From positions 10,852,501 to 10,916,500 of the forward strand of contig OX637291.1 in the NCBI GenBank assembly GCA_951799445.1: a DNA stretch of 64,000 bases. Direction: 5' to 3'. The translations under genes were made by a program, and so were the position numbers. Position 1 is the first letter of the stretch; each line of letters opens with the position of its first letter. Positions 53,688-64,000 of this stretch are shown piece after piece. This DNA comes from Pseudisothecium myosuroides (lineage: Eukaryota > Streptophyta > Bryopsida > Hypnales > Lembophyllaceae). The notes beneath the pieces are model-generated. The model worked only from the letters and a program-made list of their open reading frames with translations, did no database searches and was not told the DNA's origin.

Positions 53688-54068
53688 TGCAGGATTATGT
53701 TCAAAGTTGAATTTCAGACCTTATTTAGGCATAGTAGAATTATTATATTTTAATTTTTTAAACTAACATAATGTGGATAATCAAGATAACTTTTGTCTCC
53801 AAAAATCCATTTGAGATTTTGTGACTCCAACTAAAAGTTATGGTCAAATTTCAGAGAGGGTGTTTGAAAATGTCAAAAAAAATGTCCCTTTGGACTCATC
53901 TCAAAATTTGGCCATAACTTTTAGTTGGAGCTTCAAAATTTCAAATGGATTTTTGGAGATGAAATTTAGCTTGATTACCACATTAACTTAGTTCAAAAAA
54001 AATTGAAAACAATTATTCTACTATGCCTAGATGAAGTATAAAATTCAACTTTGAACTTAATTCTTGCA
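53688..54068. repeat. Imperfect foldback (arms about 165 bp, loop about 50 bp)
   Basis: The arm 53688-53852 is matched in reverse complement by about 53904-54068. Examples are gcatagtagaat/attctactatgc, ctccaaaaatccatttgaga/tcaaatggatttttggag and ccaactaaaagttatgg/ccataacttttagttgg. Such a structure is typical of a foldback transposon or a hairpin small-RNA locus. Confidence 0.75.
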
Positions 54069-56234
54069 TTTCACTGTACTATAGCTATATGACTATGAGT
54101 GGTTGAGCTCCTATTAATCCTAATTTACATATCCCACATGGATTATTTTACCTATCACTATTCCACTTGTATAAAGAGCTTCTCTTCTCATCTTTTAACA
54201 CATAAAATTAAATAAGTGGCTTAATTTGACTTAATTTGTTAATTAAACATCATGTACTTTGTTGTCTTGTACTATGTTGTCCTAATGTATTGTTATTATT
54301 ATGTCTGACATCCTTTGCAAAGGTCAGACCAAGTGAGTTTTATGATACTAAGAATCTATAGGGCCAATGGTGATATAGAAATCTATAACTTGGATGTCAC
54401 CAAGAAGTGGCCCTTTGGAGGCTTCAAATTTTCTCTTGGCAAGGACTTCACAACTACTAAACTACAATAAGAATTGTCTTACAAAGCTCCGTAGAGAGTA
54501 CAAACTAGAGGGCCTATGTATTAAAAGTTGATTTTGAGGGGTATTGCTAGATGACAACATACTAATATAGAAGAATTTGAATAGAGAAAATAACAAGAAT
54601 GGAAAAATACAAGAATGATGCAAAATTTATAAATTGGATGGTAATATACAATCTTAACAAGAATTTTCTTTACTTTTGACAGAAAGATTGAGGTTTTCAT
54701 CACCTTAACTTTAATATATACCATAAATATGTTGAAGTTTCTTCAAAGAAATCAAAGATCTTTTAAACGGCACTAAAAATCCTAGGAATTATTAGGATGT
54801 TTTAAGATTGAGGGTTATCATCAATGAACCTTGTGCCTAACCTAAACTATAATCTATAATGTACATATACACACTTAATCTCAAACATTGTGGATCTACA
54901 ACAAAATTCTATATTCCACATCAATATAAAGGTTAGTTACAAAAAATAAATTCTATGATTCAGGCTTTACCAAAATCCTATGTTTCTTGACCAAAATTTG
55001 AAAATGCGAGTGGCTAAATCATCAGATAGTGCAACTTGTACAAATGATGTGCAAAAAATCTTTCATTGCATGTATTCAAGCTAATTACGTATTGCAAAGA
55101 ATTACGTACATATATCTATTGTACCCTCTCAAAACTCATCATTGCCTAAACTAGCAAAAAATATTCTCAACAATAGCAATGTGTACTTTGGAAATTTAAT
55201 CTTCAATCATATTCCATCTTAACCCTTTTAAGACCGCAAATCCATGTTTGATTGCAAAAGGGACAATAAAAATATGTTTTGAGATTGGTGATGAATTTGG
55301 TTTGAAACCATGACAAATGTTTTTGTACCTGAGAATTACACATCCAATACAACAACATCAACATGATTTGGATTAATTACCAAGGAGCTTGGAATCTTTG
55401 TACAGCTCCAATAGAAAAATACATACACTATTTTGGTAAAAGATATAGTATCTAAATTATAAGAACATTTTTTAGAAACTTGCATGTGAAGATTTTGTAG
55501 TATATGGATAATTCCATTCCATATGATAATTTGGAAAGAATGCTAGATAAAAACCTTCTACGTGTATAAAAAAAATCAAAAGTCTGTAATAAAGTACAAT
55601 TTCATATATAACTACTAACTTTGAAAAAAATTTACCATACTTGAGCATCTAAATGAGCATCTAAATAAATGCGTGTAGACTTTTCATAATTTTTGGAGTG
55701 ACTTGAAAGTACTCATGTACTGTAGATATAGTAAGCCAATCTGATTCTCCAAATTCATCATAGTTTAGTTTGTATTCTTCATAATAATATACTTTTTGAA
55801 TCTCAATTTGCCATGCTTTCACTTCTTTGCAAGGGCTCTAAGCTTCAATTCTTGACTAGTGCTTTTGACACCACATCCATTGATATAAAAGTACCCCCAA
55901 TAATCTTTCAACATTCATGCTCCTACATGAAATGTGTTCAAATATGTCTACAGTGGTTAGTAATGTAGATGTATCTTGAGAATGACAATAATAATCTTCC
56001 AATCATTATAGTGGATCCTCTTTATATTTTCTTCAAAGGTACATAATAATGTTTTATATCCATTTGTAGGGTTGAGTTCCAAAATACTACTCTCTTTCAC
56101 TCTTCATAAGCGGACAATTTTTGCAACCTCAATTTTTTTCAATTTTTCTTGATCTTCAAAGCCGTCATGCAGATTTTCTTTTGTCAAATAAAAATTACAG
56201 TGTCCCATTGAGAAGTTCCACCTCCTTTTGTACA
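54069..56234. other. AT-rich gene-poor DNA
   Basis: No convincing gene. A TTAACCC-type motif occurs near 55220. The part nearest 56235 is probably the 3' untranslated region of the centrin gene on the minus strand. Confidence 0.4.
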
Positions 56235-59200
56235 TTAAAAGAGGCTTGCTTTCTTCATGATCCTATAAAATTCCTCCTCATTGATCTCACCATCTCCTAT
56301 ACACAAGCAAAGGCAATCATAGAATTCAGAAACTAAAAAAACAAAAATTATATATAATATTGTATATTTTTATGATTGTGATTTTAAACTACAAATGAGC
56401 TAAACTGGTAAATTAAAATTAAAAAATTAAAATTCAAGTAAGCATAATTATCAAGTTCATTAACTTCATAAGGATCAAGGGTAGTCCACATCCAAAGTTG
56501 TGAGGATATATAGTAAAATGTAGGGATAAATAAATTGATGATGACGCTCAAACAAAAATTATAAAATATGATGTATGAATTATACCCATATGGTTGAATC
56601 TACAATTATACTAATGAGAGTATTTATCAACTTTCTTTTTATCAAAATTAAAAATTCCTTCTAAAATTGATTTTAGATTGAATATTTATAAGTTTTATAA
56701 AAATTTCTGCCCTTCAACATCAAAATGTTAAATCCTACTTGATTTGATTTTATCTATAATTTTCTTATATGTATTTGACTAATTTATTTTTGATGTGTCA
56801 TTTTTTGAACTAAAGAAGTAACCTTTTGAAGGTGAAATGCACAAAACCTAATATTGAGCCTTTGAATTATATAAAAATAAAAAATTTACTTTAAAATTTT
56901 TGAACTATCACAAGAATTTGCAAACAATTAGATGAATGAAAAACCACAATGTTGAATGTCTGAAAAATGTTTGTGTTAATTTGTTATTCAAAATTGAATG
57001 TTTGATCCTTAAGAACTTAAAATAATGAAAAATATCTTTGTAAAACATACCATCACAATCGGCTTCATCAATCATTTCTTGCAACTCTTCATCTGGAATG
57101 TTCTCGCCTAATTCTTTTGCAACTCGCTTTAGGTTTTTTAATGAAATTTTACCCTGTTGTGAAATGCATTATTCTAATAATTTTTTCCATATTTTTTTAA
57201 AATAATTTTCTACTATAATGGTTAACAAACTACTTTCATTCCTACAAAGCTTTGATCAAGCTTATCAATACTAAACTCAATTTGAATGTACACATGGCTT
57301 TTAAATACATAATCTTTTTAGTTGGATGTCTACATGTAAATAAAGTCTTTCACACTAATGTATAAACAAATAATGATATATAAGGGATTTTCTAATAGAT
57401 TGTACCCCATTTATAAAGCTATTAGTGAATTGGAAATTTGAACATTATATGCATTAATTGATGATAAAATTGTTAATTTTGAAATTAACATTATCAATTT
57501 GGTTTTGACAAAAACATGAGTCTGAGATTATTCATATGTAATTGGTGTATTTAATTCAAAAAACTATTTAAAATGCAATGATTGGAAAAAATAATTTTTT
57601 AAAATTCTCTTTTAATTAAATTTATATTGGAACAAACTACTTTTATTTTTATTATAGTTCATAGTTCTAATATTATTAATTTTTCAATAAAACATACTCA
57701 AATTGATGTAATAAAACATAAAAAAAATTGCATTGTATTTTGCATCAAAAAATAAAAAAGTAATGTTTTATACCAATCTAGTGATTTAATGATTTAAGAA
57801 AAAATCATTTACTTCTATTTTGAAATGGTGCATCTTAATTGAGTTATAATGGAAAAAAATTCACCAAATATTTTTTACAATTGGAGCATAAAGTGTAAGT
57901 TTACAAAGATATCAAAATGTCATATTGCAACTATAGGAGAATATCACCCTACTTGCAATGCTCAAGTTAAACAAAAACTGTACTTCAAGTGAATAGAGAG
58001 TTGATGATTTGAATTGCATATTTTAAAATAGCAATGGAATTATTCAATAAAGTGAAAATGCTCACAGTTTCATCATCATCAAACAAATGAAAAGCTTTCA
58101 TAATTTCTTCTTTGGAATCACGCTCCCCCATTTTTGTTGTCATCATTTGTAAAAACTCTTCAAAATCAATAGTACCAATTCCATCTTTGTCGATGTCAGC
58201 AATCATCTTTTTTATTTCCTAAAATATACTTAACCATTTACTAATTAATTTGCATACTAAATCTATTTCAATAAATGGATGAACTACCACATTATTATTT
58301 TACTTTTCAATGTTTTTTAGCTGCATTTCATCATTTATATTACTTTAAGAATTAAAATCTTATGAAAATATCAAATAAGATGAAGAAGAACATCACCAAA
58401 GAATCAAGAATTTATTGATTGTGATCTATCTTGATCAAAGTTTGGAAAACAAATAATTTTCAAGACCAAAAATAATAATAGAAACAACTAACCTCTTTGG
58501 AGGGATCAAATCCAAGAGCCCTACCACACACAATGGATGATTAGCCATTGCATGAGGTCAAACTCTCAATTTTAGCAACTCTTTATTCATCAAATTGTTG
58601 CAATGCAACATTTTGACAGTTTCTAAGGAGCTTACAAATAATACTATAGGCAAGATTATATGAATTGCAAAAATTTAAATTGAATTACCTCATTGCCACT
58701 TTCAATTCCTTTGCGTAAATTGTTCCTGTATAATGTAGATCCACAACCAAACTTATCAATCAACATAAAAGTTGAATGATTCATTGATAAGCACCAACAA
58801 GTATGAGGTTGTTGAGTCATGATATAGAATGATTTGATCAAACATACCAGAGCCATTTGTATCAAATAGATCAAAGGCTTCACGGATTTCTTGCTTTTGT
58901 TCTTCTGTAAGATCCTGAGATCGACCTTTATTCATATTCCACCTTGCAATCCCCATGCCTTTGCGGAAACTCTACATAGTAAAAACAAATTAAGTTCCAT
59001 TATCAAAATAAACTCGTGCATTAGATGAGATTCACCTACTCAACAAGGCCATGAGTTCCCCGGAGTTCTCGGACTGTGGAAACTCTGCTGCAGCAGCAGG
59101 CTGACGTGGCACAACGATTGCCACGTCAGATAATAATATAAAAAAAAATATTGAAAAAATATAATTTTTTAATTTTTTAATTTTAATTTTTTAATATTTT

Positions 59201-61610
59201 AATATTTTGACTGCGGCACTGTTCATTACAGCAAAGGAACTGCAATGGCCCTCTAATGCCCCCTAAAAACATCTAATGGCTTATTAGACATACACATGAT
59301 CAAAAAAAATTCCAATTGTGTTGGAACCATTTCCTTAATATACTAGTCAACAATGAGACAAAGGTGTTTTTTTCAACAAAAGCAAACTAAAAATTGGAAA
59401 TTGCATATTTCAAAAATTACATGAGTATCATGTGCTTACAAAGGCAGCCTTATTCAATTTCTTTGCAACAACATCATAAATTCAAGAATTCATTCAAAAA
59501 ACTCCCACATCACAAATCATTTTCAAGAAACAAAACCTTATGTTTTCAATGCAATTTGTGGTGGTATCCTTTAATAATTTAGAAAATCAAAATGCTTTCT
59601 AATAAATCTAGAAATATATTGAAGGAATATTTTGTGCTAATATATTGACTATCAAGCATATATAGTGAAGAAAATATTTTTATGTATCAAAGAAAGGTAT
59701 GCAATTATGATGCTAAGGAGTCGCATCATTTTTTAGTTGGCATGATAAAGAATGGAAGATCTATAAAAAATACTTACTTGATCACAAGTGATTGGCCTTA
59801 ATTTTTGTCTATTTTTATTTGAAGATGTAGAACCTAAATCACCAGACCTTATAAAACTTGTTCCACTTGGCTGTTTTTGAAATGGTTCATTAGATTGAAA
59901 TGTCAAAGGTTCACTAGACCTTACTGGAAATGGATCACTTGACCTATGATGATTCCAATGGCGTCTTTGAGTAGAATTCAAAGGTTGTATACTAAACCTT
60001 TGACTAGAAGAACTTTGCTCTATAGGATTTGAAGGTTTAACTACCATCGGTTGAGAATTTCTAGTATCACAAACACACATAACTTTCACGCAACATTGGT
60101 GTGTGAGGCAATTTGTATCGCTACAAGGAACTTGTTGGTCTACTTGTTGAGTATGCAACATGAGCAGACGGGGCAATCTAGCATTCTCACTACTTGACAC
60201 TTCCATCGGGACTACTTGCGAGATGCCACTCATTTTGTTGGTTGTGTCAACTAAAGTTGCATTGGAGATTACATCTTTATTGCCAAAATTTGGCACTTCC
60301 AACAAAATTGCAGGCAAGATGCCACTCACTTTGCTAATAGTGCCAATAGAGGTTGCATCAGAGATAAAATCATTTTTTCCTTTAAATGTTTGAAAAGTAT
60401 CAAAACTAGGTGTAATTCCAATAGAGACATTGTTGACACCATTATCATGACTATTTTTGGGAGTTATTCCAGAAGTTGAATTTTGTGAAGCAAGTTGTTC
60501 TATTGGTATTTGATCACTAGATTTAATCAAGTGATATTTCTTCATCTTTTCTTCTTGAATGTTAATGTCATCATTAGCAATGTGAGGACTAAAAGTACTA
60601 GGACAATTTGTAGGTTTTTGTGTTATTCTAATATCTATTTCATTATTAGGATTTAAGCCAGAAATACTTAAAAGATTGGTTGCACTCAAATGATTCACGG
60701 GGAGTTCTTCTTTTGAAATGATAGTATCAACATTTGAAATACTAGGACTATAACTTGGACTTACATTGTATTTACACAAGTTGTCATCTAAATTGTTGCC
60801 ATCATTAAATGTTTGATGGTTAGTTTCACTTTGACAATATAATGGCAAGACCTCGTACGGAATACTAGCGGAAATATTACTGGGACAATGTTCATGTATT
60901 CTTTCATCTAAGGTCCCACTACCTCCATTTGAAGTAGGATCAATGGAATTATTGACATAAATTGAAGGGTTTGTAGTGGCATTGCCACCATTGGAGTTCC
61001 AAGGATTGTTGTTATTTTGGTAATGTGGTAGGTATTCATATTGGATGTTACTGTCTTTATTGGATTTCCAAGGGCCATCATTACCTTGTTGATATGTAGT
61101 CATGTCCTCATATGGAATGTTGTTGCCATCATTGGGAGTATTAGAGCTTGAATTATTAAGATCATATGTAGACATTTGTTTTTCTATATTCACGTTGTTA
61201 CCACTTGAAATAGAAGTGCCGGAATTACTTAGACGATATCGTGGAACTCCACCTTCTAAAATATTGACACTACCACTAATACTTGTGCTACTCCTTTGAT
61301 ACTCAGGTAGCTCCTCTTTTGGAATGTCAAAGCTAATCATAGGTGCCACATTGTTAAAGAGAGATCTCTGAGGGCTCAAGTTGTTGGCACCATTGCTATT
61401 ACTATGAATGATGGATGCGTCAACATTGTAGTCTCTACTATACATTGAGGTTCGAGAAGTAAAATTGCTTAGAGGTTTTGCAAGTGAAAACTCGCTTTGG
61501 TCACTATTAGAGCCAACACCAATATCCATTGTAGTTGGATATGGATTGTATGAAGGTAAAGTAGAAGATGTCCATCTCTCATCCAGAGGAGGTTCAAATG
61601 GTTGCTCTGA
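56235..61610 (-). CDS. Centrin with a predicted 611-residue Asn/Ser-rich N-terminal extension
   Basis: Centrin is a four-EF-hand calcium-binding protein of basal bodies and microtubule-organising centres. Minus-strand exons: 61610-59778 (extension), 58971-58848, 58725-58689, 58520-58493, 58218-58066, 57153-57051, 56296-56235. All borders are GT/AG, phases match, and the centrin part is 168 residues, the usual length. Visible: [86 protein letters not shown], and the canonical end [11 protein letters not shown]-hand 1 has Tyr where Asp is usual (GTIYAKE). The extension exon ends ...PITCDQ|GTAAGT in phase 0 and joins SFRKGMG in phase 0. Alternatively centrin starts at an ATG in the 58971-58848 exon (MGIARW or MNKGRS) and the extension is a separate gene with unseen exons. 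Centrin call is near certain; the fusion is a proposal. Confidence 0.85.
59040..59275. mobile_element. MITE-like insertion in the intron between extension and centrin exons
   Basis: The ends share ggccat...gttcc in inverted orientation (left aaggccatgagttcc, right on the other strand agggccattgcagttcc). The interior has a perfect 11-bp inverted repeat CTGACGTGGCA/TGCCACGTCAG at 59101-59129 and a run of AT-only sequence. GC content differs sharply from the surrounding intron. Confidence 0.5.
59778..61610 (-). CDS. Large Asn/Ser/Thr-rich exon with repeated E-E-L-P-x-Y motifs
   Basis: An open exon of 611 codons preceded by an in-frame TAG that is itself a splice acceptor (ttgtgtag|TCAGAG). It holds about nine degenerate copies of a short motif: [79 protein letters not shown] and IPIEQLASQ, separated by Asn/Ser-rich linkers. 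Two 32-residue repeats follow ([17 protein letters not shown] and [17 protein letters not shown]), then a Cys-rich stretch ([18 protein letters not shown]). It is probably disordered. A possible first exon ends ATG|GTAAGT at 62120-62118 (context gccATGg), which would give [11 protein letters not shown] do not recognise the family. Confidence 0.6.
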
Positions 61611-62120
61611 CTACACAAGATTTATTCCAAAGGCCACATGATTGCAAATTCATAGCAAAATGACATCATCAAATTTAAAAATAATAAAAAATAGAAACTA
61701 TCATTTGTAAAAATTTTAATCTCTATTACTACATACATTGAAATTTGGATCATGAAGTTGTTTAGAGTTTTTGTAAGTGGCATGAAACTTGTTGATATGA
61801 ATGTCACCATCATTACCATCACCAATGCTAATTATGGATTTATGGTTGGACACAAATCATACACAATTATAGTAGGCAAAGGCGGCCTTTTTTGTCTAGA
61901 GCAAGCTCAAAAGGAAGAAGCATTTGATAGAAACAATCACATCTTTTTACCCCAAATGCAACATGGTTGCATTGCAAATCCATAACACACCACCAAATTC
62001 CAAATTTATATAACAAAAACCAAATAAGATATTATCACTAATTTCCAAAATACCTCAAATCTATCAATAAAAAACTATTTTTCTATATGTCACACATGAA
62101 ATCACATTATTTACTTACCA

Positions 62121-64000
62121 TGGCCTTAGCAACGTTGGACCAAAAGTTTTTTTGATCTCTTGAAAACTACAACTTTTAGAAGTGTCTCAATTTTGTGCAT
62201 CCAATCAATTGTTTGATATAACAAAGTACAAAATGTGGTCTATTCAAAGAGAATGAATATAACGAGCAATGAAGAATGCGTCAAGACCGTAAAGGTTACA
62301 CCAAAAATGGAAGAGGCATTTGATAGAAACAGTCACACCTTCTTATCTTTATTCCTCTAGTATTGTAAATTTGTAACCAACTACCTCTTACTTAGTAAGT
62401 ATCAAAAATGCATTATTATAGGTCAAAATGCCAAAGTTTGTCACAATTGTTGCCAAATTGTCTCTTATAAAAAATGGTAGTAGTTATGAATCAATTTTTT
62501 TATTCACGACATTTGAATTTTTGAAATTTTTTAATAATTTTTTTTTCAGGTCATGAAACTATGGATGAAATACATAGATTGACAAATGATTTTCAACGAC
62601 TAAAATGATTGAGGACAATTTCTTACCAATCAATGGATTGGTATAGTAGACTTGTATGTACAAATATAGTAGCAAATTTGACAAATTTCCAAGAAATTAA
62701 CCAAAGTCAAAAAAGCACCTTGAAGATGGATGAATAAATATACTTTTTAAAGTTTGAATTGTTGAATTTGTTGAATTTTTGCGTATTTTTGCTTATATCT
62801 TAGTAAATAGTTTAATATTTACCTCAATTTATCAATTTGATCAATTTGTAAAAATAAAAAAGTTGTTTGTTAAAAACTAAAACATATTTTGGATGACTGA
62901 GAAGATATTTGGACAAAACACCACCTTCAAGCACAATATTCATCATCCAAAATAATCAAGTTTCAAGCACAAAATAGATTCAAGTAAAAGTATTCTAAAA
63001 TTCAAGACAAGATTCAAGTGTCAAATGTCATAAAAGATTTACTTTGAAATGTTATAGAGGGCAAAGCATATCCACTTAATGACATTTAGAGAAAGTATAA
63101 AAACAAAGAACGCACACATGAATTAATGCATGATAGAATCAACCACTTTTTGTGTTGTGCACTACTTGAGAAATTTTGAGATTTAAAAAAACATCATGAT
63201 CAAATATTTAAAAAGGGATCTTGGTGTATAGATTATTTTCAATTGGCTTTAGAATATTGATCTTATGATATCATCTCTATACAGTTGCAATTACATTGGA
63301 TTGTATAAAAATAATCTATATCCTAGAGTTGATGTGCAGCACAAATTTCACAAAAAATAAGGCTAAATGATGGAATATTGAGCTATAAGATTTAAATATA
63401 TTTAAATATAAAAAATTAAAATAACTAATATGACTTTAGGCATTTTTTAATTTTTAGGTTTAAAATTAAATTGTTGTATATTGATAGTTCATTTAATATT
63501 TTTTTTAAATTTCTTTGAAATTACAATGTTTTGGTACATGTACTAGAAAATTAATTTATCCATATGAGATTATTGATGGATTTTCAAATCTACATTAATG
63601 TGGAAATTTTTACAATCAAAATTTGGATAGAAAGTGGTCAAAGTAATGTTAATTGGGAGTTTTTAAATTCAAAAAGTTTTAAAGAAAGTCAATTTTTACA
63701 AACTAAAATGTGACTACAGACTTGATATATAGTTGACATAAACAAATGGTTCATTTTTTTTTACTATATTAATGTTATATATTTTTTAAATTAGATTTAA
63801 AACTTGCATTTATAACCTAATGCACAATGTGCATTAGTTTATGCAAAAATTTTGTTCCAAGAAGTAGTAAAGTGTGGATACTAGTACCCATAAACAACAA
63901 TGAATCCAAAACCAATATTATGTATTGTTGTTGTACATTTGATGGGCCTAAATGTAGAATTTAGGTACATAGTATTAGTTTTCCTAGTTTGCTGGTTTTG
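62121..64000. other. AT-rich region upstream of the centrin-fusion gene
   Basis: If the gene's first exon ends at 62118, its promoter lies here. aggcatttgatagaaacagtcac near 62318 repeats agcatttgatagaaacaatcac near 61918. Otherwise AT-rich without recognisable genes. Confidence 0.35.

Noticed and set aside
58999..59135. Possible extra coding exon (minus strand, Ala/Pro-rich frame) between the extension and centrin
   Set aside because: The segment is GC-rich relative to the intron, has inverted termini with 59230-59275 and an internal palindrome, so it is better explained as a MITE.

Overview
The window looks like nuclear DNA of a land plant, AT-rich and densely filled with transposons. The evidence is spliceosomal introns with GT/AG borders, plant-type genes (a PRMT6-type arginine methyltransferase, a centrin, a DHH/DHHA1 phosphoesterase and a plant kinase with the variant motif ADFECSVGVLGTGFW), telobox-like AAACCCTA motifs in promoters or leaders, and Stowaway-like MITE ends. 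From family knowledge I associate this kinase type with mosses and other seed-free plants, so I lean towards a bryophyte, lycophyte or fern. That is an inference, not a proof. I saw no rRNA, tRNA or CRISPR array.

Layout. 0.5-2.1 kb: a nearly complete piggyBac transposase with one in-frame stop, followed at once by a 935-bp TTAA-flanked non-autonomous element. 4.0-5.4 kb: two 591-bp copies of a TA-flanked element in inverted orientation. 6.2 kb: a possible terminal exon. 7.1-9.0 kb: a PIF/Harbinger-like MITE, TTAA-type element ends and a 100-bp x 4 tandem array. 9-24.7 kb: gene-poor DNA with tandem repeats, MITEs and TTAA-type elements. 24.8-25.2 kb: a small putative membrane protein. 25.2-30.5 kb: gene-poor, with a tandem array and MITEs. 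31.0-34.7 kb: a seven-exon DHH phosphoesterase gene that can be read end to end (331 aa). 36.8-40.5 kb: a protein kinase exon followed by phase-0 exons with an ACT-like region, carrying three in-frame TGA codons. 40.7-42.0 kb: a partial, internally deleted duplicate of the DHH locus. 47.7-42.9 kb (minus): a 13-exon PRMT6 gene (397 aa). 49.9-50.3 kb: a GC-richer possible 5' exon on the minus strand. 50.8-51.3 kb: a 58-bp x 7 array. 53.7-54.1 kb: a foldback. 61.6-56.2 kb (minus): a centrin whose first exon joins in frame to a 611-codon Asn/Ser-rich exon.

The two cleanest genes (DHH and PRMT6) have coding sums divisible by three with matching splice phases throughout. The genes do not form an operon or pathway; they are independent eukaryotic transcription units in repeat-rich DNA. 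The most unusual content is the apparent fusion of a novel low-complexity repeat protein to centrin, the kinase gene with three in-frame TGA codons, and the dense population of TTAA-flanked miniature elements beside a piggyBac transposase.
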